Source: Rhodospirillales bacterium 47_12_T64 (lineage in GTDB: Bacteria; Pseudomonadota; Alphaproteobacteria; Kiloniellales; Kiloniellaceae). Taken from it: a stretch of DNA of 5,959 nucleotides. The notes under the pieces are model-generated. The model saw nothing but the letters and a program-made list of their open reading frames with translations, searched no databases and had not been told where the DNA came from. A program made the translations under genes and the position numbers. Positions 1 through 4,744 of the stretch are shown here, in pieces (within the stretch, counting starts at the first letter, position 1; every line of letters begins with the position of its first letter). The DNA lies in the NCBI GenBank assembly GCA_002162915.1, contig MABB01000110.1:1-5959 (forward strand), given 5' to 3'.

Positions 1-382
1 TTTCGGGTTTTCCTGGTGGATGAAAAGGGTAGCCAAGACACACGATGCCTGTGATATTTGTCTGATCTGCAACCATCGTGGCCATACGCCCGCCGAGTGA
101 TTTTCCCATAAGGAATAGAGGGCGATTGGGATGTTGGGCAATAACCTTTTGCCAAAAATCCAGTAATACGGGGGCTCTGTCGGGAGGTCTTTTTTTGCCT
201 GTCTCTCGACGCTCATTCATAAATGGAAATTCAAACCGACGGACTGAATAGTCAAACTTGCCAAGTGTTTCAGCAATCGTATTCATGAATTCAGTATCCA
301 TTGCGGCACCAGCTCCGTGAGCAAAGAGTACGGTTGCTTTCCCTTTATCGGGACCATTATCCAAAAAATTGATGATTGTCAT
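1..382 (-). CDS. Alpha/beta hydrolase, KANL3/Tex30-like family (C-terminal part outside window)
   Basis: The visible N-terminal 127 residues have the layout of a small cytosolic alpha/beta hydrolase. There is a hydrophobic strand followed by HGAGA (residues 22-26), which probably lies near the oxyanion hole. A nucleophile elbow GKSLGG follows, with the likely catalytic serine at residue 95 (GxSxG). The strand GIVCLGYPFHPPGKP (residues 112-126) is typical of the family group annotated as KANL3/Tex30 or predicted alpha/beta-hydrolase. The catalytic Asp and His would lie beyond the window edge and cannot be checked. The ATG at 382 is the first possible start, because an in-frame TAA lies three codons upstream; a short AAAGG sits close to it. 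No signal peptide is seen. The substrate is unknown for most members, so no reaction is assigned. The gene is transcribed away from the small gene at 456. Confidence 0.85.
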   Translation of the reverse strand, partial: MTIINFLDNGPDKGKATVLFAHGAGAAMDTEFMNTIAETLGKFDYSVRRFEFPFMNERRETGKKRPPDRAPVLLDFWQKVIAQHPNRPLFLMGKSLGGRMATMVADQTNITGIVCLGYPFHPPGKPE

Positions 383-455
383 GAACCTTTAGTGTATATT
401 TTTAACAAGTTACGACTAATTTATGCACAGAACCACAGGAACCACGGTACAGAGC

Positions 456-665
456 ATGAGCGATATTCGCCAGAAAGATTTGTCGAGCAAGTCCGTTCAA
501 GACATGGATTCGGATGAACGCAAAGAAATGCGTCGTCGATTTGAAGAGTTCGCCAATCAAGTTGGCAAGGATAATGAGTCTATTCTTGCAACACCGGAAA
601 AGCCGAAAAAGATCGTCAAATGGGATCCTATGACAATGGGGCGAAGTTCGGCGAAGGAAAGTTAA
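456..665 (+). CDS. Small charged hypothetical protein (69 aa)
   Basis: I do not recognise this family. From the ATG at 456 the product has 69 residues, starts MSDIRQKDLS, and is very rich in Lys, Arg, Glu and Asp. A predicted helical stretch around residues 20-36 (ERKEMRRRFEEFANQV) is followed by a Pro/Lys-rich tail (EKPKKIVKWDP, residues 48-58). There is no membrane segment, signal peptide or Cys pair, so it is probably a soluble cytosolic protein. The frame is open from an ATG at 423, which would add MHRTTGTTVQS. I prefer 456 because that extension looks unlike coding sequence and has no Shine-Dalgarno site, although the site before 456 is also poor (AGGA about 14 bases upstream). The gene is convergent with sspB, and a hairpin terminator follows at 684-712. 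The balanced charged composition and the terminator support a real gene; the start is uncertain. Confidence 0.6.
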   Translation: MSDIRQKDLSSKSVQDMDSDERKEMRRRFEEFANQVGKDNESILATPEKPKKIVKWDPMTMGRSSAKES

Positions 666-683
666 CTTGGTGAATTCGACATA

Positions 684-712
684 AATAAAGGCCCAGAAAC
701 CGAGCCTTTATT
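684..712. terminator. Shared hairpin terminator between the 456-665 gene and sspB
   Basis: A perfect inverted repeat AATAAAGGC / GCCTTTATT (684-692 and 704-712) lies between two convergent genes. In minus-strand RNA the stem grows by three pairs (U.G, C-G, G.U) to 12 bp closing a GUUUC loop. In plus-strand RNA two of those three become C/A and A/C mismatches, leaving 9 bp and an 11-nt loop. The hairpin should therefore work better for sspB than for the plus-strand gene. The U-rich part lies within the 3' arm rather than forming a long separate tail, so strength is uncertain. Confidence 0.65.
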
Positions 713-757
713 ACTATAAATTTATTGATGTTGTTGCCGAATAAAGCCAGATAGAGT

Positions 758-776
758 CCGGAATTATTTTTTCCGG
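758..776 (-). other. Hairpin over the sspB stop codon
   Basis: CCGGAA (758-763) and TTCCGG (771-776) form a perfect 6-bp stem whose 7-nt loop (764-770) contains the TAA stop of sspB. No T-run follows on the minus strand, so it is not a normal intrinsic terminator. It could protect the mRNA 3' end, or be chance. Confidence 0.35.
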
Positions 777-1324
777 AAAGTATCGAGAGTAACGATATTA
801 TCGCCTGTTTCCGCTTTCTTTTCTTTCGCGGCTCTTTCTTCAGGACTGACATCTGCATTCGCGATGGTTTCGCTGCCTTCAAAGCCATCTTCGTCAAAGT
901 CTTCGAGTAAGTCTTCTAAATCTTCGAGCTCTTCATCAAACTCTTCACCATTGGTAATATCAAATTGAAGCCCAAAGCGAACTGACGGATCTGCAAAGGC
1001 AACAATCGCAGCATATGGAATGCTCATGCGCTCCGGAACGTCTGAGAAACTGAGGGTTACACTGAACCCTTCCTTACCGACTTCCAGATCCCAGAATTGG
1101 TATTGAAGGATTATAGTCATCTCACCAGGATAGCGTGCTTTGAGATGATCAGGGATGATCACGTCGTCTAGCGCTGTCTTAAAGGTGATGTAGAAATGAT
1201 GATCGCCGGGCAGGCCATTTTCTGCCGCATATTCGAGTGATTCCCGAACAACGTTCAAGAGAGCTTTTTCGACCATGTGGTCGTAGCGAAGTTCGCTTTC
1301 TGAAATTTCGTTATTTCCCGACAT
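764..1324 (-). CDS. sspB: SspB-family ClpXP adaptor (alphaproteobacterial type)
   Basis: This 186-residue protein is an SspB-family (stringent starvation protein B) adaptor that binds the tmRNA tag on rescued proteins and delivers them to ClpXP in the cytoplasm. The folded substrate-binding domain covers about residues 11-121 (ELRYDHMVEKALLNVVRE, then GLPGDHHFYITF, and SIPYAAIVAFADPSVRFGLQF). A very acidic flexible linker follows (about 127-149). The C-terminus NIVTLDTFRKK (176-186) matches the short hydrophobic/basic tail by which SspB docks on ClpX. The ATG at 1324 gives a start consistent with the RYD-containing N-terminus of alphaproteobacterial homologues; its ribosome site is weak (GGA about 11-12 bases upstream). 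The tmRNA gene lies about 60 bases upstream on the same strand. A 5-bp GC hairpin (1339-1354) in the leader sits just before the ribosome-binding region. The 684-712 hairpin ends the transcript. Confidence 0.95.
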   Translation of the reverse strand: MSGNNEISESELRYDHMVEKALLNVVRESLEYAAENGLPGDHHFYITFKTALDDVIIPDHLKARYPGEMTIILQYQFWDLEVGKEGFSVTLSFSDVPERMSIPYAAIVAFADPSVRFGLQFDITNGEEFDEELEDLEDLLEDFDEDGFEGSETIANADVSPEERAAKEKKAETGDNIVTLDTFRKK

Positions 1325-1338
1325 ACCGCTGTCATTCC

Positions 1339-1354
1339 GGGCGTTTGATCGCCC
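1339..1354 (-). other. GC hairpin in the sspB leader
   Basis: GGGCG (1339-1343) and CGCCC (1350-1354) pair across a 6-nt loop, 14 bases before the sspB start codon. No T-run follows, so it does not look like a terminator of the upstream tmRNA gene. It could modulate ribosome access or mark a processing site between ssrA and sspB; both are inference. Confidence 0.35.
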
Positions 1355-1383
1355 TGAGTATTGTTTATTCTCAATCTGCTTAT

Positions 1384-1623
1384 TCTAGCACAGTCCTAGA
1401 GTGCAGACATTAAAAGTGGGAGCTTCTGTTGCCAGGTGCTCCCGAACCCCGCCTAAGCTTGTGAAAGCCTAGGACTTAAAAGCGGTGCTCAGACTGCAAT
1501 TAAGCAGCGAGAGCAACCCCACGAGAATTGTCATTTGCAATTACTCAAATGGTCCGATAACGGCGGTACCATGCCGGGCACCGAACAAATCTTTACCACG
1601 CGTGTCGATCCTATTTCGCCCCC
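1384..1623 (-). ncRNA. ssrA: tmRNA coding piece (5' acceptor strand, D-like region, tag frame)
   Basis: The piece starts GGGGGCGAAATAGGATCGAC, the acceptor strand followed by the D-like region. A 7-bp hairpin CGGTGCC/GGTACCG (1577-1583 with 1564-1570) stands where the first pseudoknot of tmRNA is expected, upstream of the tag frame. After the tag come a 9-bp hairpin (1452-1473, loop TCAC, one G.U), a hairpin GGGAGC/GCTCCC (1418-1443), and a possible long-range helix (1387-1399 with 1469-1489) that would close the domain. The 3' end is not certain. Confidence 0.85.
1500..1538 (-). other. tmRNA tag reading frame: ANDNSRGVALAA
   Basis: Twelve codons from a GCA resume codon (1538-1536) to TAA (1502-1500) encode ANDNSRGVALAA. 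With the alanine carried by the tRNA-like end the added tag would be A-ANDNSRGVALAA, 13 residues. The ANDN start and ALAA end match the general tag pattern: the N-terminal half is the usual SspB-contact region and the last residues are recognised by ClpX. The middle SRG is basic and small, unlike the acidic centre of the Caulobacter tag. Confidence 0.92.
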
Positions 1624-1658
1624 ATAATTCTCACACTGAAACTGTTTGTGTGAGGGAA
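1624..1658 (-). other. Intervening segment removed from pre-tmRNA
   Basis: The 35 bases between the encoded CCA of the acceptor piece and the first G of the coding piece would be cut out to give two RNAs. They contain a perfect 7-bp hairpin CTCACAC/GTGTGAG (1630-1636 and 1648-1654) with an 11-nt loop. That hairpin would stack near the acceptor stem in the precursor and may guide end processing. The boundaries follow from the acceptor-stem pairing; the processing enzymes are not identifiable from sequence. Confidence 0.8.
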
Positions 1659-1741
1659 TGGTGGAGGCGCCGGGTACCGCCCCCGGGTCCACAACGCTTA
1701 TTTCATAAGCCCGTTTAGCACCATAGACGGCCGAAGCCGAC
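1659..1741 (-). ncRNA. ssrA: tmRNA acceptor piece (T arm, acceptor 3' strand, CCA)
   Basis: This is the predicted mature acceptor RNA, about 83 nt. A UUCG-tetraloop hairpin (CGGC-UUCG-GCCG, 1728-1739) stands at its 5' end. The T stem is CCGGG/CCCGG (1682-1686 with 1670-1674) around a 7-nt loop GGCGGTA (1675-1681). The stem is followed directly by the seven acceptor bases (1663-1669), A73 (1662) and encoded CCA (1659-1661). The spacing is exactly tRNA-like. The T loop lacks the usual TTCRA sequence. A local hairpin GCTTAT/ATAAGC within the piece competes with the proposed P2 pairing. Confidence 0.9.
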
Positions 1742-1747
1742 CCCTTG

Positions 1748-1777
1748 AATATAGTAACTATCTATAGGACTTCACAA
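1748..1777 (-). promoter_or_regulatory. Probable ssrA promoter
   Basis: On the minus strand a -35-like TTGTGA (1772-1777, 4 of 6 to consensus) is followed after 18 bases by TATATT (1748-1753, 5 of 6 to consensus). This places the transcription start at about 1741-1742, just before the UUCG hairpin and giving an acceptor piece of about 83 nt. The position agrees with the RNA structure, which is the main support. Confidence 0.6.
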
Positions 1778-1868
1778 GTGTTGATGTGCAAAATCGGGAT
1801 TTTTCTTTGTTGTTCGCTTTATCATCTGAGAGGCAACAGCAAGAGCAATTGCCTTGGTTGGGGAAAAA

Positions 1869-2057
1869 ATGATCGCTCAACAAGCTCTAGAGGAAAGAAA
1901 TATCCGCAACTTACTTATCCGGTTTGTCCCTGATTATGGACATGGTGATGTCTCTGCTGTCGATATGAAAAGAGTGATCGAGCCAGATATTATTACCCGT
2001 AAAGAAGCGCTTTCGAATTGTGATCTCCCCGGTTGGTTGATACATCTAATCTCGTGA
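1869..2057 (+). CDS. Doubtful small ORF, 62 aa, unrecognised
   Basis: This ORF starts at an ATG preceded by GGGGA at a fair spacing and encodes 62 residues beginning MIAQQALEERNIRNLLIRF. I do not recognise it. It has mixed amphipathic and charged composition, no clear membrane segment and no known motif. Codon choice looks like that of the neighbouring genes, and the frame could extend upstream to a TTG at 1854. It fills part of the gap between the divergent ssrA and thyA. The candidate thyA promoter overlaps its stop codon. It may be a small real gene, a remnant of a decayed gene or chance; no second frame or pseudogene partner was found to decide. Confidence 0.3.
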   Translation: MIAQQALEERNIRNLLIRFVPDYGHGDVSAVDMKRVIEPDIITRKEALSNCDLPGWLIHLIS

Positions 2058-2063
2058 TATGAT
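2037..2063 (+). promoter_or_regulatory. Candidate thyA-operon promoter (extended -10)
   Basis: TATGAT (2058-2063) is 5 of 6 to the -10 consensus and has TG one base upstream (2055-2056), making an extended -10. TTGATA (2037-2042) is a possible -35, but the 15-base spacer is short. A start near 2070 would give a leader of about 87 bases for thyA, containing the tandem repeat. This is a visual match only. Confidence 0.35.
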
Positions 2064-2091
2064 CGCCGCAAAGCCAGTTATGGATTCTGCT

Positions 2092-2117
2092 ACGAGTTCT
2101 GCCCACGAGTTCTGCCC
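2092..2117 (+). repeat. 13-bp tandem duplication ACGAGTTCTGCCC x2
   Basis: Two perfect head-to-tail copies of ACGAGTTCTGCCC occur in the thyA leader, with a further partial match (TTCTGCT) just upstream. This looks like a slippage duplication. It lies well before the ribosome site and shows no clear palindromic operator. Confidence 0.85.
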
Positions 2118-2156
2118 ACTGAAATACTGACCTCCTCAAACACTGAAGGAAAACAA

Positions 2157-2951
2157 ATGCGCCAGTACCTTGATCTCATGAAGGACGTTCTTGAAAACGG
2201 TACTGAAAAAGGGGATCGGACTGGCACGGGAACCATCAGTGTATTCGGGCGCCAAATACGGTTTGATCTCTCTGAGGGCTTTCCCCTCGTGACGACCAAG
2301 AAACTTCATCTGAAATCGATGGTTCATGAATTGCTTTGGTTTTTGTCAGGGGATACCAATATCCGGTATTTGAAGGAAAATGGGGTACGGATATGGGATG
2401 AATGGGCAGATGAAAATGGTGATCTTGGTCCGGTTTACGGACATCAGTGGCGCTCTTGGCCGGCCCCGGATGGGGGAACAGTCGATCAGATAACCAATCT
2501 TATGCATCAAATTAAAAGCAATCCTGATTCACGTCGTCATATTGTTTCTGCCTGGAATGTTGCCGAGGTTGATAATATGGCGTTACCACCTTGTCACAGT
2601 ATGTTTCAGTTCTACGTTGCAGATGGAAAGTTATCCTGTCAGCTCTATCAAAGAAGCGCGGATATATTTTTGGGCGTTCCCTTTAATATTGCCTCCTATG
2701 CACTTTTGACCTGTATGATTGCTCAACAATGCGACCTTTTGCCGGGAGACTTTGTCCATACTTTTGGTGATACTCATCTTTATTCCAATCATTTGGAGCA
2801 AGCCAAAACCCAACTTTTGCGTGAGCCACGTACTCTTCCGACACTCGTTATCAACCGGAAGCCAGAGAGCATTTTTGACTATCGGTACGAAGATTTTGAG
2901 ATCAGCGGTTATGATGCTCACCCTCATATTGCTGCCAAAGTTTCTGTCTAA
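2157..2951 (+). CDS. thyA: Thymidylate synthase ThyA
   Basis: ThyA makes dTMP from dUMP using methylene-tetrahydrofolate as carbon and hydride donor, giving dihydrofolate, in the cytosol. The protein has 264 residues, the same length as E. coli ThyA, and key residues fall at the same numbers. They include Arg21, Trp80, the nucleophile Cys146 in [12 protein letters not shown], Arg126-Arg127 (from the partner subunit), Arg166 in QRSAD, Asp169, Asn177, and His207/Tyr209 in HLY. GAAGGA at 2145-2150, six bases before the ATG, fixes the start. It is the first gene of a same-strand run, with the DSD1-family gene 18 bases downstream. No dihydrofolate reductase gene, often a thyA partner, follows here. 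The leader of about 100 bases contains a 13-bp tandem repeat. Nothing suggests loss of function. Confidence 0.98.
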   Translation: MRQYLDLMKDVLENGTEKGDRTGTGTISVFGRQIRFDLSEGFPLVTTKKLHLKSMVHELLWFLSGDTNIRYLKENGVRIWDEWADENGDLGPVYGHQWRSWPAPDGGTVDQITNLMHQIKSNPDSRRHIVSAWNVAEVDNMALPPCHSMFQFYVADGKLSCQLYQRSADIFLGVPFNIASYALLTCMIAQQCDLLPGDFVHTFGDTHLYSNHLEQAKTQLLREPRTLPTLVINRKPESIFDYRYEDFEISGYDAHPHIAAKVSV

Positions 2952-2969
2952 CCAAATAGGGAAAATCGC

Positions 2970-4100
2970 ATGCCATTTGAGAATTTAGGAACACCATCCC
3001 TGTTATTGGACAAGGATGTTTTGGAGCATAACTGCAAGATTATGCAGGAAAGGGTTCAAGAGGCTGGTATCAAGCTGCGTCCTCATATGAAAACAGCTAA
3101 AGCGATAGAGGCATATCATCTCGCAACGGAAGGCGGATTTGACGGTATAACTGTCTCAACCCTTACCGAGGCTGATTTCTTTGCCAACGGTGGGGTTACC
3201 GACATTCTTTATGCTGTCGGAATTGTTCCCTCAAAGCTTTCCGAGGCTCAACGCATTCAGGATAAAGGTGTTAAGCTCAGTCTTATTACCGATAACCTTG
3301 ATGTGATTTTGGCACTTGATGATGAAGCTCTTCGATTGGAGACCACTTTTCCAATCCTTATCGAGATCGATAGCGGCGGAAGGCGTGGTGGTGTTCTACC
3401 TGATTCAAAAGATCTGATTGCCATTGGTAAAGCACTGAAAAATTCCAAGCGTCTTAGTCTTGAGGGCGTGCTGACCCATGCGGGACACTCCTATCATTAT
3501 ACAACCCCTGAAGAGATTACAGAAATTGCTGAGCAGGAACGTTTGGCTGTTGTGGAGGCAGCGAAAAGATTACGAGATGCAGGTTATTCCTGTCCGATTG
3601 TAAGTGCGGGATCAACCCCTACGGCGGTTTTTGCAAAGAGCTACGAAGGCCTGACCGAAATTCGACCTGGTGTTTATATGTTTGGTGATGTTGATCAGAT
3701 GTTTATCGGGGCCTGCCGTTCAAATGAAATTGCAGCATCCGTTCTGGCATCCGTTATCGGTCACAACAAAGCAGCTAACCGTATTTTAATCGATGCAGGT
3801 GGTTTGGCGCTATCAAAGGATATGAGTGCGAGCGAATTTTCTTCTCATACCGGATATGGTTTGGTTTGTGATCTCACAGGTAAAGTGCTTGAAGAACTAT
3901 ATGTTGAGTCCGTTCATCAAGAACACGGTTTACTTGCCTCGGTGAGTGGAGACTTGCCTTATGCTACGCTTCCCGTTGGGAGCAGGGTGAGAATTCTGCC
4001 AATTCATGTTTGCATGACCGTGGCAGCTTATGAGCAATACGAAGTGCATAGTTCAGACGGAGAATTACTTGCAAAGTGGGATCGCGTAAATCGTTGGTGA
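2970..4100 (+). CDS. DSD1-family PLP enzyme (D-threonine aldolase / D-serine or 3-hydroxyaspartate dehydratase type)
   Basis: This 376-residue protein belongs to the alanine-racemase-fold, PLP- and metal-dependent family that includes D-threonine aldolase, eukaryotic-type D-serine dehydratase and 3-hydroxy-D-aspartate aldolase/dehydratase. The N-terminal barrel starts at LGTPSLLLDKDVLEHN. The PLP lysine is probably Lys41 in LRPHMKTAK. SAGSTPT (212-218) and EIRPGVYMFGD (230-240) are conserved phosphate-site and barrel-end motifs. HVC (His346, Cys348) in the C-terminal domain is the family's Zn-binding pair. AGGGA seven bases before the ATG fixes the start. It is probably co-transcribed with thyA. 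Exact substrate and choice between aldolase and dehydratase cannot be read from sequence. An aldolase would give glycine, a possible loose tie to one-carbon metabolism and ThyA; that is inference. Confidence 0.9.
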   Translation: MPFENLGTPSLLLDKDVLEHNCKIMQERVQEAGIKLRPHMKTAKAIEAYHLATEGGFDGITVSTLTEADFFANGGVTDILYAVGIVPSKLSEAQRIQDKGVKLSLITDNLDVILALDDEALRLETTFPILIEIDSGGRRGGVLPDSKDLIAIGKALKNSKRLSLEGVLTHAGHSYHYTTPEEITEIAEQERLAVVEAAKRLRDAGYSCPIVSAGSTPTAVFAKSYEGLTEIRPGVYMFGDVDQMFIGACRSNEIAASVLASVIGHNKAANRILIDAGGLALSKDMSASEFSSHTGYGLVCDLTGKVLEELYVESVHQEHGLLASVSGDLPYATLPVGSRVRILPIHVCMTVAAYEQYEVHSSDGELLAKWDRVNRW

Positions 4101-4120
4101 TCTCTATTCGTTAAGAGCGA

Positions 4121-4126
4121 AAAGGA
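4121..4126 (+). promoter_or_regulatory. Ribosome-binding site deciding the rhomboid start
   Basis: AAAGGA lies 7 bases before the ATG at 4134 but only 4 before the in-frame TTG at 4131. Both spacing and codon favour 4134. Confidence 0.7.
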
Positions 4127-4133
4127 ATAGTTG

Positions 4134-4694
4134 ATGAATGCCTTGCTACGCGTGCGTGATGTCCTGATATTTGTCGGCTTGATGTGGGCTGTCTTTTTCC
4201 TCAATTGGGCGGTTTCTGGAAGTCTGAACAATTACGGGCTTTTGCCTCGGAGCATTCATGGCCTGCTTGGGATTATTACTTCCCCTTTCTTACATGCGGG
4301 TTATGTCCACATTATTTCTAATACAATCCCCATACTGATCATGGGAAGTTTTGTCGCTCTTGAAGGAAAAGGGCGGTTTTGGGTTGTTGCGGGTGCAATT
4401 GCTGTAATCGGCGGTGGCCTGGTTTGGCTGGCTGGAAGATACAGTATGCACATTGGTGCGAGCGGGGTAGTGTATGGTTTATTCGCCTATGTGCTTGGCC
4501 GAGCATGGTGGCAAAGAAACTTTGCTTCTATACTGTTAGCGGTCGTCGTTTTGGTTTTATACAGCGGCTATATCTTTTCGCTGTTTATTCCAAGGGCCGG
4601 GATTTCATTTGAAGGTCACCTCTTTGGGTTTTTGTCCGGTGGTCTTGTTGCTTATATATCCTGGAAACGCCAAAAACCACGGCGAGTAGCTTAA
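4134..4694 (+). CDS. Rhomboid-family intramembrane serine protease
   Basis: This is a minimal 186-residue rhomboid protease, expected in the inner membrane with about six hydrophobic segments (roughly residues 10-28, 42-53, 60-76, 83-100, 108-123, 131-150, and a last one at 160-176). Family motifs are present: HIISN (59-63) in the helix carrying the HxxxN motif, GASG (108-111) with catalytic Ser110, and GHLFGFLSGG (161-170) with catalytic His162. A Lys/Arg-rich tail (KRQKPRRVA) follows. Rhomboids cut transmembrane segments of other proteins; the substrate here is unknown. The gene follows the DSD1-family gene by 33 bases and is probably last in the thyA operon. It converges on the epimerase gene with a 50-base gap in which no clear terminator is seen. 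Confidence 0.92.
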   Translation: MNALLRVRDVLIFVGLMWAVFFLNWAVSGSLNNYGLLPRSIHGLLGIITSPFLHAGYVHIISNTIPILIMGSFVALEGKGRFWVVAGAIAVIGGGLVWLAGRYSMHIGASGVVYGLFAYVLGRAWWQRNFASILLAVVVLVLYSGYIFSLFIPRAGISFEGHLFGFLSGGLVAYISWKRQKPRRVA

Positions 4695-4744
4695 CAACGG
4701 TATCTTTAAAGTGTCTTTGGCGGTGGCTTTTAAATAATTGTAGC

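Larger units (their letters stand above)
1384..1741 (-). ncRNA. ssrA: Circularly permuted tmRNA (ssrA) precursor
   Basis: tmRNA enters stalled ribosomes as an alanyl-tRNA mimic, supplies a short reading frame and tags the nascent chain for proteolysis. On the minus strand the tRNA-like 3' part (T arm, acceptor strand and encoded CCA) comes first. The part carrying the 5' acceptor strand and the tag frame follows. This is the permuted, two-piece form known from alphaproteobacteria. GGGGGCG (1623 down to 1617) pairs with CGCCTCC (1669 down to 1663) in a 7-bp acceptor stem with G.U at pair 3, the alanine identity element, followed by A73 and CCA. A possible P2 helix joins 1584-1593 to 1707-1715 (9 bp with several G.U pairs and one bulge), plus GCGT at 1600-1603 with ACGC at 1694-1697. 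The 5' end is inferred from the promoter. The 3' end is uncertain: about 1384 if the helix 1387-1399/1469-1489 is included, or about 1411 if the 1418-1443 hairpin ends the RNA. Confidence 0.93.

Noticed and set aside
628..897. 89-residue minus-strand ORF over the sspB 3' end
   Set aside because: It is a shadow of sspB in another frame, crosses the 684-712 terminator, and has a Lys/Arg-rich composition without motifs.
1418..1443. GGGAGC/GCTCCC hairpin as a plain intrinsic terminator of ssrA
   Set aside because: Only four T follow after two other bases, and pairing arms lie on both sides (1387-1399 and 1469-1489), so it is more likely an internal tmRNA helix; kept as an alternative 3' end.
1485..1718. 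77-residue plus-strand ORF
   Set aside because: It runs antisense through the tmRNA tag frame, acceptor stem and T arm; the RNA structure explains the sequence and the peptide resembles nothing.
1745..1933. 62-residue plus-strand ORF starting at 1745
   Set aside because: It overlaps the ssrA promoter and the better-supported frame at 1869, has no clear ribosome site and an unlikely Cys/Gly-rich composition.
4131..4133. TTG start for the rhomboid gene
   Set aside because: It lies only 4 bases from AAAGGA, while the next codon is ATG at the normal distance of 7.
4695..4744. Terminator between the rhomboid and epimerase genes
   Set aside because: Only short AT-rich palindromes such as CTTTAAAG are present; no GC stem with a T-run was found on either strand.
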